From: Acidobacteriota bacterium
GTDB lineage: Bacteria; Acidobacteriota; Thermoanaerobaculia; Multivoradales; JAHZIX01
Assembly: GCA_020439725.1 (NCBI GenBank)
Contig: JAGQSE010000474.1
Coordinates: 1-13,788 of the forward strand
DNA: 13,788 nt
Reading direction: 5' to 3'
The notes beneath the pieces were generated by a model that worked only from the letters and a program-made list of their open reading frames with translations, searched no databases and was not told the DNA's origin. Below are positions 6,397-13,626 of this stretch, piece by piece. Made by a program: the position numbers and the translations under genes. Within the stretch, counting starts at the first letter, position 1, and the number at the start of each line of letters is the position of its first letter.

Positions 6397-9165
6397 TCAG
6401 CGCTCCGCCCCCTGGACGATGGAGTCGATGACCACCGTCGACCAGGCCGAGGTCGAGCCGCTCTCGAAGCCGTCGGCGAAGATCTCCGCAGGCGTCAGGG
6501 AGAAGAGCTGCCAGCCGGCATCGACATCCTGCGCCGTAAAGAAGAGACGAGAGCCCGCCACCCGGTACTCGTAGGGGGCCGAGGAGGTCGGTCCCGGGTA
6601 GAAATCGAGAGCTTCGGTACCGGTGACGGTGCCGTCGGTGCGCCACAGCTCGAGTCCGATGGTTCCCGTCTGCCCGGCGCTGAAGTAGAGGTAGCCACCG
6701 AAGCTCGCGAGATCGAGGTAGCGGAGCTGCGAATACGCCCGGTCCACCCAGTCCACCGACGCGAGCAGGGTGCTGACGCCCGGCGTCCCCTGGGTGACGC
6801 GAAGCTCGAAAGGACCCACGCTGTTCGGATCCCCCTGCACGAAGACCAGACCACCAGCGCTAGCTCCCAACGCTGCAGGGACGAGGTCAGGATCGCCGGG
6901 ATTGACGTCGAGGGAGTGCGTGCCGGCGACCGTGCCGTCGGAGACCCAGAGCTCCCAGTCTCCCGTCGGGTGGATGGCCGTGAGCACGACCTTCTCACCC
7001 CAAGGAATCAGATAGGCCGGCTCCGAAGAGGACGCTCCCGGGGAGAGATCGAGGAGCGTTCCCGTGGTGCCGTCGAAGGCGATGAGCTCGCGGCCGTGGG
7101 CGGATCCGTCGGTCGCGCTGTAGAACAACTTGCCGCCAGCCTCGACGAGCTCCTCGGCGCCGGAGCCGCCGGCTCCCCCGGGGTTCAAGACCAGGATCGG
7201 CACGGTTCCCATCTCGGTGCCGTCGGAGCGCCACAGCTGCTTGCCAGAGGTGCTGTCCGCAGCGAGAAAGTAGAGGAATCCACCCAGCTCTACCAAGTCC
7301 TCGGGGTACGAGCTCCCAACCCCAGGGTACAGATCTGCAACCATCTGCGTACCGGCGACGGACCCGTCGCTGCTCCACAGCTCGTAGCCGTGGGTGCCGT
7401 CGGTGGCCGAGAAGAAGACCTTTCCGAGAGCCGGAGCGAACTCGTAGGCAGAGTTGCCGCCGACCGGATCGAGAAGCGCGATCGGAAGGGTGCCGAACTC
7501 CGAACCATCGGTGCTCCAGAGGTCGAAGAGGCTGGTCCCGCTGCGCGCGGTGAACAAGGTCCGCCCATCGGGAAGCGAGGCCCCACCGTTCTGGAAGGCA
7601 TCCGAGTGCGACGGCCCCGGGGCGATGTCGCCAAGCCTCGTCGCCACGGTGGCGCCGCCGGCCAGCTGCCAGGGCTCGATTCCGGCTCCGTCGGTGGCCC
7701 CGAAGCGGAGCGTGTCTCCGACCACGACCGCTCCGTAGGGGTACGAGTCGAAGGAGACGAAGTCTGTGAAGCGCACGGTACCCGCGCCGGTCCCGTCGCT
7801 ACCCCAGAGCTCCGGGCCGGTGCTCGGCGTCTCGGCCAGCAGAGCCAGGCCGAGCGGGGTACCGAGGAGCGGCCGAGCTCGTGACGACGTCGCACCGGCG
7901 GCGATGTCCTTGACCAGCGTCGTTCCCCCCTGACTGCGATCGGTGCGCCAGAGCTCGCAGCCGTGGGTGTCCTCGCAAGCCTGAAAGTAGACAAAGCTGC
8001 CCTGGCGCACGAAATACCGCGGCTGCGACGAGCCCGTAGCATCGATGTCGCGAATCAGGTGGACGCCGTTCTCATCGGCCCAGAAGGGCTCGGAGCCGGT
8101 GGTCCCGTCGTCGGCGGCAAAGATCACGCTGCCGGCGTCCGCGTAGAGCGAGGTGGGGCTCGAGCTGCCGCTACCGGGGTTGAGATCGGCGACCTGGACC
8201 GTGCCACCGCTCGTGCCGTCGCTGGTCCACAGCTCGTAGCCGTCGCTGGTCGAACCGCGGGCGTTGAAGAAGATACGGACCCCTGGATACGTCGGCGGCG
8301 CCTGGGCGACGGTGAGCCGCGACGGGCTCGATCCGCTGAAGGCGGCAAGCTGGGAGATCCCGAGGAGGCTCCCATCGGTGACCCAAAGCTTGTCGTTGCA
8401 GCTGAAGAAGACCCGGTCACCCGCAGACACGAGCTCGAAGAGATCGATGCAGTCGACGTTGGTGACGGGAAACGTCCCCAGCGAGGTCCCGTCGCTCACC
8501 CAAATCTCGATGGGATCGGTTCCGAGCCGCGCCGCGAAGAAGACCAGCCCGTTGGCCACCACCGGCCGGATGTAGTCGGCGCTGAGGTCGTTGCGGATCT
8601 CGGTGGTGGCCAGCGTAGTCGTGTCGGTCTTCCACAACCGCTCGACGTCGCCTGAGCTCGCAAGGTAGAAGATCTCGTTGCCCAGCTGCACCGGTTTCGT
8701 GTCCGGCCCGAAGTAGCCAGGGCCGGGGTTGCCATCGGTGATGCGCTGGGTCCCGCCCACCGTCCCGTCGCTCCGCCACAGCTCGCGCCCGTGGGCATCG
8801 TCCCAGGCGCTGAAGTAAAAGAAGGAACCGACCGCGACCAGGTCCCTGGGCTCCGAGCTCTCGTGACCCGGGTTGAGGTCGGCAAAGACCTCGGTCCCGC
8901 TCGGTGTTCCATCGCTCACCCAGAGCTCGTTCCCAAGCCCGGAGTTCCCCGCGAAGTAGAGCTGACCACCGAAGAGCAACGGATCGGACGGCTCCGCCCC
9001 ATCCGCGCCACGACCGGCGGTATTGATGGCGATCTGCTCGATCTGCGCGGCGCCCAAGCCACCCCCTCCTCCAGCCAACGGCTCAGCGGCGAGAATGCTC
9101 CAGAAGACGGGGGACGCGAGTCCAAGAAAGAACGGAATCAGGACGGAGGCTCGGGCAAGGCTCAT
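6397..9165 (-). CDS. Secreted ELWxxDGT-repeat protein with a DGFESG...TSAWS tail
   Basis: From ATG 9165, 922 residues. A hydrophobic N-terminus (MSLARASVLIPFFLGLASPV...) acts as a signal peptide with probable cleavage after about residue 27-31. The body is about fifteen repeats of roughly 45-60 residues, each with an ELWxSDGTxxGT motif (first at residue 80, next at 128, 311, 404, 452) preceded by a GxxxFFxA strand. This matches the ELWxxDGT repeat model (TIGR04534) and suggests a beta-propeller-like extracellular protein. Some copies are degenerate (RLWKTDTTT, PFWADENG, ELRVTQGT). The C-terminus, FADGFESGSTSAWS plus 18 residues, is a tail I recall from other secreted proteins of this kind; it has no transmembrane anchor. 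The frame is open to GTG 9204, but the signal peptide begins properly at 9165, with GGAG about 10 nt upstream. No enzymatic motif is visible. Confidence 0.9.
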   Translation of the reverse strand: MSLARASVLIPFFLGLASPVFWSILAAEPLAGGGGGLGAAQIEQIAINTAGRGADGAEPSDPLLFGGQLYFAGNSGLGNELWVSDGTPSGTEVFADLNPGHESSEPRDLVAVGSFFYFSAWDDAHGRELWRSDGTVGGTQRITDGNPGPGYFGPDTKPVQLGNEIFYLASSGDVERLWKTDTTTLATTEIRNDLSADYIRPVVANGLVFFAARLGTDPIEIWVSDGTSLGTFPVTNVDCIDLFELVSAGDRVFFSCNDKLWVTDGSLLGISQLAAFSGSSPSRLTVAQAPPTYPGVRIFFNARGSTSDGYELWTSDGTSGGTVQVADLNPGSGSSSPTSLYADAGSVIFAADDGTTGSEPFWADENGVHLIRDIDATGSSQPRYFVRQGSFVYFQACEDTHGCELWRTDRSQGGTTLVKDIAAGATSSRARPLLGTPLGLALLAETPSTGPELWGSDGTGAGTVRFTDFVSFDSYPYGAVVVGDTLRFGATDGAGIEPWQLAGGATVATRLGDIAPGPSHSDAFQNGGASLPDGRTLFTARSGTSLFDLWSTDGSEFGTLPIALLDPVGGNSAYEFAPALGKVFFSATDGTHGYELWSSDGSVAGTQMVADLYPGVGSSYPEDLVELGGFLYFLAADSTSGKQLWRSDGTEMGTVPILVLNPGGAGGSGAEELVEAGGKLFYSATDGSAHGRELIAFDGTTGTLLDLSPGASSSEPAYLIPWGEKVVLTAIHPTGDWELWVSDGTVAGTHSLDVNPGDPDLVPAALGASAGGLVFVQGDPNSVGPFELRVTQGTPGVSTLLASVDWVDRAYSQLRYLDLASFGGYLYFSAGQTGTIGLELWRTDGTVTGTEALDFYPGPTSSAPYEYRVAGSRLFFTAQDVDAGWQLFSLTPAEIFADGFESGSTSAWSTVVIDSIVQGAER

Positions 9166-9329
9166 GATCGGGATGCTCCAGCGAGTGGTTGAAGTGGACC
9201 TCACTCACTGATTGCGACATCCCGAGACGGGATCGGACATGGGGCTGGGAGGATCTTCGACGCGGGGATCCCTCGCTTCAGAACGAGGCCGAACTGAATC
9301 TCAGAGACGGGCTGAGCGATCCGCTGGAA
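9166..9329. other. Intergenic stretch without a recognisable gene
   Basis: This stretch separates the antitoxin-like gene from the repeat-protein gene, both on the minus strand, so it should hold the promoter of the latter. I see no convincing -35/-10 pair. A small imperfect hairpin, CCTCG at 9271-9275 with CGAGG at 9284-9288, has no following T-run. Reading past the antitoxin stop in its frame gives no PIN or other toxin sequence. Confidence 0.5.
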
Positions 9330-9578
9330 CTAGGGCCACCGCCGCCGGTCCTCGAGCAACGCCGCGGTCAGAGAGCTACCGCCGGAGAGCATGCCTCTCG
9401 CCTGCTCGATCACCGCTTCGCGAGACATCACCACCAACAGCGAGCCCCCTTGGTCCACGATCATGAGCTCTTGACCTGGGGCGATTCCATAGCGACGAAT
9501 AATCGCCTCTGGAATCTGGATGGCGCCCTCTGGAGATACCGTGACGGCCCTCGGTGCCTCTCTGTTCACCTTCTTCAT
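9330..9578 (-). CDS. AbrB/MazE/SpoVT-type antitoxin-like DNA-binding protein, orphan
   Basis: An 82-residue protein. VTVSPEGAIQIPEAIIRRYG, then IAPGQELMIVDQGGSLLVVM, is a swapped-hairpin AbrB domain at about residues 11-54. The tail (LTAALLEDRRRW) resembles the toxin-binding end of AbrB-type VapB antitoxins. Two ATGs are possible. AGGAGG at 9585-9590 directly abuts ATG 9584 but lies 6 nt before ATG 9578, so I chose 9578. No toxin gene follows: 125 bp downstream is non-coding and the next gene is the repeat protein. Upstream, 52 bp away on the same strand, is the VWFA-related gene, so the two may be co-transcribed. It could be a free-standing regulator or the survivor of a decayed toxin-antitoxin pair. 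Confidence 0.82.
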   Translation of the reverse strand: MKKVNREAPRAVTVSPEGAIQIPEAIIRRYGIAPGQELMIVDQGGSLLVVMSREAVIEQARGMLSGGSSLTAALLEDRRRWP

Positions 9579-9630
9579 CGGCATCCTCCTGGTTCACCGG
9601 TTGGCGTCCTCGACAAGCCAAGCGACGAGC

Positions 9631-11187
9631 TCAGAGATCGACCCGTGCAAAGCTCTGGGTGCTCGACAGCAGGTCCTGAGCGCCGACCACGATCCGCGTC
9701 ACCCCGGGTTCGAGGCTGACCTTGTAGCCGATGGCCGGCGGTGTGTCGGCGTTCGTCTTGCCGATCGGGATCTTGATCGGCAGCTCGACCCCACGGACCG
9801 GCCGGAGCTCGCCGGCGGGGCCGAGGCTGGCGATGAGCAGCCGCACCTGGCCGTGTTGCGCCTTCCTCTGCGGTACCAGGGTGAGCGAAGCCACCGGCAG
9901 CGCCACCACCCAGTCGTCGCCGGCTCCGGGGATCTTCTGCACCGCGACCCCGAGGGGGTTGTCGAGGGCGGTGGCGAAGCTCAGGGCGGCGAGGGTGCGA
10001 TCCGCCAGACGCTCGACGGTGGGCTTGTCGAGATAGCCGTCGCGGTGACGCACCGTGAGACCCGAGCCTTTCACCTTGACCTTGAGCTTGTGGTACCCGC
10101 CGTCGCGCTCGCGGCGCGGGTCGAAGCCCAGCGAGTAGGAGCTGTCGAGACCCTGGGCGATGCGCTCGAGACCACGATCGAAGTTGCTCGTCCCGCTCAC
10201 CGCGACGCCCCCGGTATCGTCGGCGAGGGCCTCGAGGGACCGCCGACGGTTGACGGTCAACGTGCCGGTCAACGACCTTTCGATCCCGCTAGCCACCGAC
10301 GCGGCGTTGGTGTCACCGGCGGTTTCCGTACCGACGCCGTCGAGGGTGTAGAAGGTCACGTCACCGCTGTTCGCCGTATCCGTCACCCGCTTCAGGGCGT
10401 TTTGCGCGCGGTCGGTCATGGCCACGCCATCGCTGATCAGGAGCACCGCCTTCCGGCCCGGCAACCCGGCGAAAGACTGGAGGAATCGTGTCAGCGTATC
10501 GAGGCTGGCGAGGGCCTGGTTGCGCTCGGCCTCACGGAACATCTCCGCCTGGACGCGTGCATCCTCCCCCGAGTTGTCGTCGGCGTTGAGCAGGTCCGAG
10601 GCCACCCGCCGCGCCTCGGACTCGGCGAGCATCGCCCGCGAGGTGGCCTTGCGCAGCGGCTTCAAGGCCGCGAGCACCGGTTCGCGCTCGGTGGTGAACG
10701 GCTGGAGCACCGCCAGCGAGGTGTCCGAACGGACCAGCATCACCTGGTCCCCGGGTGCCAGGCGGGTCTCGAGGAAACGCTCCACCGCCGGCAGCAGCCG
10801 GTTGCGGTTCCGCGGCTGGAGATTGCGGTTGTCGACGTAGACGACCAGATGAAGCGGCTGCGGCGGTACCGGCGGCTCCGCGGGGACCTCCACCGCCATC
10901 TCCCCGGCCCCCGTCTCCTCGGCCGGCGCCGGGGTCCGCTCGATCCACGCGAAGTTGGTGATGGCGACGGGCTTGCCGTCCTCGAAGAGCTCGAAGTCGT
11001 CGCGGGTCAACCCGCGGACCACCTCCCCCGAGCGATCGGTGACCACCACGTCGACGTTGACCACGTGGACGTCGAGGGTCTCGATCACCGGCGCCAGCTC
11101 GTCCTGGGCCCGGGCTCCGGCGCTTGGCACAAGCATCAGCAGCGAAAGCAGCAGGCTCCACGAGCACACCTTAGGGCTTCGATTCAT
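9631..11187 (-). CDS. Secreted VWFA-related Acidobacterial domain protein
   Basis: From ATG 11187, 518 residues. A signal peptide (MNRSPKVCSWSLLLSLLMLVPSAGARA) is followed by a probable cut before QDELAP. Residues of about 33-82 are the typical entry strand set VHVVNVDVVVTDRSGEVVRG plus DDFELFEDGKPVAITNF. A von Willebrand A-like domain follows at about 112-290: LHLVVYVDNRN, then GDQVMLVRSD, then GRKAVLLISDGVAMTD. This arrangement matches the VWFA-related Acidobacterial family (TIGR03436). The usual metal-binding DxSxS reads D-N-R-N here, so metal-dependent adhesion may be lost. The last third is beta-rich without a known domain. The frame is open to 11229, but the signal peptide begins at 11187. 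The function of the family is unknown; periplasmic or surface location is inferred from the signal peptide. Confidence 0.93.
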   Translation of the reverse strand: MNRSPKVCSWSLLLSLLMLVPSAGARAQDELAPVIETLDVHVVNVDVVVTDRSGEVVRGLTRDDFELFEDGKPVAITNFAWIERTPAPAEETGAGEMAVEVPAEPPVPPQPLHLVVYVDNRNLQPRNRNRLLPAVERFLETRLAPGDQVMLVRSDTSLAVLQPFTTEREPVLAALKPLRKATSRAMLAESEARRVASDLLNADDNSGEDARVQAEMFREAERNQALASLDTLTRFLQSFAGLPGRKAVLLISDGVAMTDRAQNALKRVTDTANSGDVTFYTLDGVGTETAGDTNAASVASGIERSLTGTLTVNRRRSLEALADDTGGVAVSGTSNFDRGLERIAQGLDSSYSLGFDPRRERDGGYHKLKVKVKGSGLTVRHRDGYLDKPTVERLADRTLAALSFATALDNPLGVAVQKIPGAGDDWVVALPVASLTLVPQRKAQHGQVRLLIASLGPAGELRPVRGVELPIKIPIGKTNADTPPAIGYKVSLEPGVTRIVVGAQDLLSSTQSFARVDL

Positions 11188-11236
11188 GGAGCGATGGTAC
11201 CCGATCGAAGCGACCCGATCGCGACGCACCTCGCCG

Positions 11237-11334
11237 ATTCAAGAAACCGAATAACTGGGGACACGATACGGATTACTTCAGAGTCCCGGCCTCCGGGCGC
11301 AGTACTGAAATAGGTATCGTGTCCCCAGTTATTC
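11237..11334. repeat. Palindromic element A, GGGGACACGATAC family
   Basis: A 21-bp perfect inverted repeat: left arm 11249-11269, right arm 11314-11334, with core GGGGACACGATAC facing GTATCGTGTCCCC. The 44-bp loop can fold further: CCCGG 11285-11289 with CCGGG 11293-11297, and TTCAG with CTGAA outside it. The left part (11237-11274) aligns without gaps to 11331-11368 of element B, 32 of 38 bases identical. This is the shape of a REP-like repeat. I recall similar GGGGACAC-type repeats near IS200-like (RAYT) transposase genes in other bacteria, but none is in this window. Confidence 0.8.
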
Positions 11335-11429
11335 AAAAAACTGAATCCTAGGGGACACGATACGGATTGGGCCTCTAGCCTGGCCTCAAGGCGCTGAGCC
11401 GAATTGGGTATCGTGTCCCCCAATTTCAG
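11331..11429. repeat. Palindromic element B, GGGGACACGATAC family
   Basis: A second copy directly adjoining element A. Left arm GGGGACACGATAC at 11351-11363 and right arm GTATCGTGTCCCC at 11408-11420 form a perfect 13-bp inverted repeat with a 44-bp spacer, the same spacer length as element A. The outer ends TGAA(T) and TTCA add a few pairs beyond a small internal loop. Its spacer sequence differs from that of A. Its right end runs into the stop codon of asd. Confidence 0.8.
11335..11429 (-). terminator. Probable intrinsic terminator of the TRAP-asd operon formed by element B
   Basis: Read on the minus strand, CTGAA (11429-11425, holding the asd TGA stop) and the arm GGGGACACGATAC (11420-11408) pair with GTATCGTGTCCCC (11363-11351) and TTCAG (11345-11341). 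TTTTTT at 11340-11335 follows at once. A stem with a U-run directly at its base is the layout of a Rho-independent terminator, though the stem loop is unusually large. Confidence 0.5.
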
Positions 11430-12490
11430 GTGGCGGCGAGAGCGGGGCGGGGTCGGGTGTGGCCGTGGACTCGCCAGTGCTCGACCAAGTGCTCAGCGAT
11501 CTGGATGGCGTTCAGAGCGGCACCCTTGCGGATGTTGTCGGCGGAGATCCAGAGCGCCAGACCGTTCTCGCTAGTGGGATCCCGGCGGATGCGGCCTACC
11601 TGGACCGGGTCGCGGCCGGCAGCGCCGGTAGAGGTCGGGAAGAGACCTGCGGCGGGATCGTCGACGACCGCGACGCCGGGGGCGTTCCGGAGCAGCTCTC
11701 GGGCCACGTCCGGTGTGACGGGACGCTCGGTCTCGAGCCATACCGCCTCGCCGTGGCTCGAGCTCACCGGCACGCGAACACAGGTGGCGTGAACGGAAAT
11801 GTTGGCCTCGAGGATCTTGGGCGTCTCGACACGCATCTTGGTCTCCTCCTGCGTCTCGCCCTCGTCGCCAAAGGGGCCGATCTTGGGGAGCGCGTTGAAG
11901 GCAGGAGCCTCGGGGTCGGCGCCGGAGGGCAACGAACCGTCGTCACCCAGGCCCTTGAGCCCGTCGACCATTTCGCTCACGGCGCGCTGCCCGGCTCCAG
12001 AGATACTCTGATAGGTCGAGACCAGGACCCGGCGAACCTTCAAGACGTCGTGGAGCGGCTTCAAGACCACCACCAGCTGGATGGTCGAGCAGTTGGGGTT
12101 GGCGATGATCCCTGTCGTCTCATAGTCGGCGATGCGCGCGGCGTTGACCTCCGGCACCACCAGCGGCACCTCGGGATCCATGCGGAAGGCGCTGGTGTTG
12201 TCGATGGACACCGCACCGCGCTCCGCGGCGGTGGGCAACAGCTCGCGGCTCACCGAGCCGCCGGCGCTGGCCAGGACCAGGTCCACACCTTCGAAGGCAT
12301 CGGGCTCGGCCACCCGGACGGTGACGTCCTGGCCGCCGAAGCGAAGCGAGGCACCGGCGCTCCGCGCGGAGGCCAGGGGCACGAGCTCGGAGACGGGGAA
12401 CGCACGCTCTTCGAGCATGCGGATGAGAGTTCGGCCCACCAGTCCGGTGGCGCCGAGGACGGCGACTTTATAGCTCGTGGTGTAGCTCAT
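11426..12490 (-). CDS. asd: Aspartate-semialdehyde dehydrogenase
   Basis: A 354-residue enzyme that makes L-aspartate 4-semialdehyde from aspartyl phosphate with NADPH, the branch point to lysine/diaminopimelate, threonine and methionine. The NADP-binding GATGLVG lies at 13-19. The catalytic cysteine is C134 in ANPNCSTIQ; SISGAGQ follows at 162-168. H246 in RVPVSSSHGEAV takes the acid/base histidine position, where relatives usually read GHSEAV. Length fits the bacterial asd type (TIGR01296) with a slightly long C-terminus. A strong AAGGAGG (12495-12501, minus) lies 4 nt before the ATG, and the start overlaps the stop of the TRAP binding protein by ATGA, so it belongs to that operon. The 3' end merges with palindromic element B. 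Confidence 0.98.
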   Translation of the reverse strand: MSYTTSYKVAVLGATGLVGRTLIRMLEERAFPVSELVPLASARSAGASLRFGGQDVTVRVAEPDAFEGVDLVLASAGGSVSRELLPTAAERGAVSIDNTSAFRMDPEVPLVVPEVNAARIADYETTGIIANPNCSTIQLVVVLKPLHDVLKVRRVLVSTYQSISGAGQRAVSEMVDGLKGLGDDGSLPSGADPEAPAFNALPKIGPFGDEGETQEETKMRVETPKILEANISVHATCVRVPVSSSHGEAVWLETERPVTPDVARELLRNAPGVAVVDDPAAGLFPTSTGAAGRDPVQVGRIRRDPTSENGLALWISADNIRKGAALNAIQIAEHLVEHWRVHGHTRPRPALAAT

Positions 12491-13626
12491 GAGGCCTCCT
12501 TGGGGGAGGGTTCGGGGGACGACGTCGAGGCGCCGTCACCGGGGTGCGAAGACTTGGAGCTCTGGGTGGTCCCGAGACGTGCTTCGGCGCGCTTCACCGC
12601 CTCGTCGAGCAGATCGAGGAGATGCTGGCCACGAGGACCGGTCATCTCGACGTAGCGTTTGCGGACCTCGAGAGCGCGCTGGCGAAAGCGCTCGCGCTGC
12701 TCCGGAGTGAGACGAGTGACGTGGAGCTCGGGGCGGCGCGTCTCGATCTGCTCGAGGCGCTCGCGGTTGTAACGCTCCTGGATCTCGAAGATCTCGGTCT
12801 GGAGACGATCGACGACGTCGTCGACCAGCTCCCGGCGCTCGGGACTCAAGCCCTCGAGAAAGGCCGGGTTGGCGGCCACCGTGGTGATGAACTCGGCCTG
12901 GCGGGCGAAGGTCATCCAGCGGGTCACCTCATAGAAGCTCATTTCCTCGATGGCGAACACCGGATTGACCTGGCCGTCGATCATATGCAGCTGGAGCGCG
13001 CTGTAGACCTCGGCGTAGGGCAGCGGCGTCGGACTGGCACCATAGGCCTGGTAGCTCGCCACCAGGAGCGGCGAGGTCATGACCCGGAAGCGCATGCCGT
13101 CGAAGTCCTCGGGGGACTTGACCTGGCGTTGGGTGGTCCACACCTGCCAGCCTTCGCCAAAGGCGGTCAGGAAGGCAAGGCCCTTCTCGGCATAGAGGTC
13201 GTCGAGATAGTCGTGGAGCTCGGGATCGCGCAGCGCCTCGGCGTTGACCCGCTCGTCGTCCGAGAGCACGAAATGCAGCAGGAAGACCTGGACCTCGGGC
13301 AGGAGCTTGCCCAGGTGGCCGGGAGAGCTCATGGCGAGCTCGAGGGTGCCGTTGTGGAGCTGCTCGGTGATGTGATCCGAGGTCCCCAGCGCACCATAGG
13401 GGTAGACCAGCACTTCGACCTCGCCGCCGGTGCCGTTCTCCACCATCTGCTTGAACCGCTGGGCGTAGGCATCCTGCACCGAACCGGCGGTCTCCTCGAT
13501 GGCGAAGCGCCAGATCTCGCCATGGTGTCGTGGCAGGTCGCAGCCCACCGCCGATCCCAGGAGAGCAGAAACCAGGAGAAGGGCGACCAAGAGCGCGAGC
13601 GGCACGCTGTTTCCCGTGCGTTTCAT
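12487..13626 (-). CDS. dctP: TRAP transporter solute-binding lipoprotein, DctP-type
   Basis: A 379-residue extracytoplasmic binding protein. The N-terminus (MKRTGNSVPLALLVALLLVS, then ALLGSAVGC) has a lipobox-like end with C29 as the lipid-bearing cysteine, so it is probably membrane-tethered. The mature part has DctP-family landmarks: FKQMVENGTGGEVEVLVYP, then GALGTSDHITEQLHNGTLEL (substrate-domain start), then SPEDFDGMRFRVMTSPL with the conserved arginine that usually binds the substrate carboxylate, and YSALQLHMIDGQVNPVF. The C-terminal 45 residues are a charged, low-complexity Ser/Pro/Glu tail. Its ATG overlaps the stop of the permease gene by one base (TGATG), and its stop overlaps asd by ATGA. 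The substrate is unknown, most likely a carboxylate such as a dicarboxylate, keto acid or amino-acid-like compound. Confidence 0.94.
   Translation of the reverse strand: MKRTGNSVPLALLVALLLVSALLGSAVGCDLPRHHGEIWRFAIEETAGSVQDAYAQRFKQMVENGTGGEVEVLVYPYGALGTSDHITEQLHNGTLELAMSSPGHLGKLLPEVQVFLLHFVLSDDERVNAEALRDPELHDYLDDLYAEKGLAFLTAFGEGWQVWTTQRQVKSPEDFDGMRFRVMTSPLLVASYQAYGASPTPLPYAEVYSALQLHMIDGQVNPVFAIEEMSFYEVTRWMTFARQAEFITTVAANPAFLEGLSPERRELVDDVVDRLQTEIFEIQERYNRERLEQIETRRPELHVTRLTPEQRERFRQRALEVRKRYVEMTGPRGQHLLDLLDEAVKRAEARLGTTQSSKSSHPGDGASTSSPEPSPKEAS

Noticed and set aside
9520..11313. Long plus-strand frame of 597 codons opposite the VWFA-related gene
   Set aside because: Antisense shadow: the composition is Arg/Gly/His-rich, and the opposite strand has a signal peptide and family motifs.
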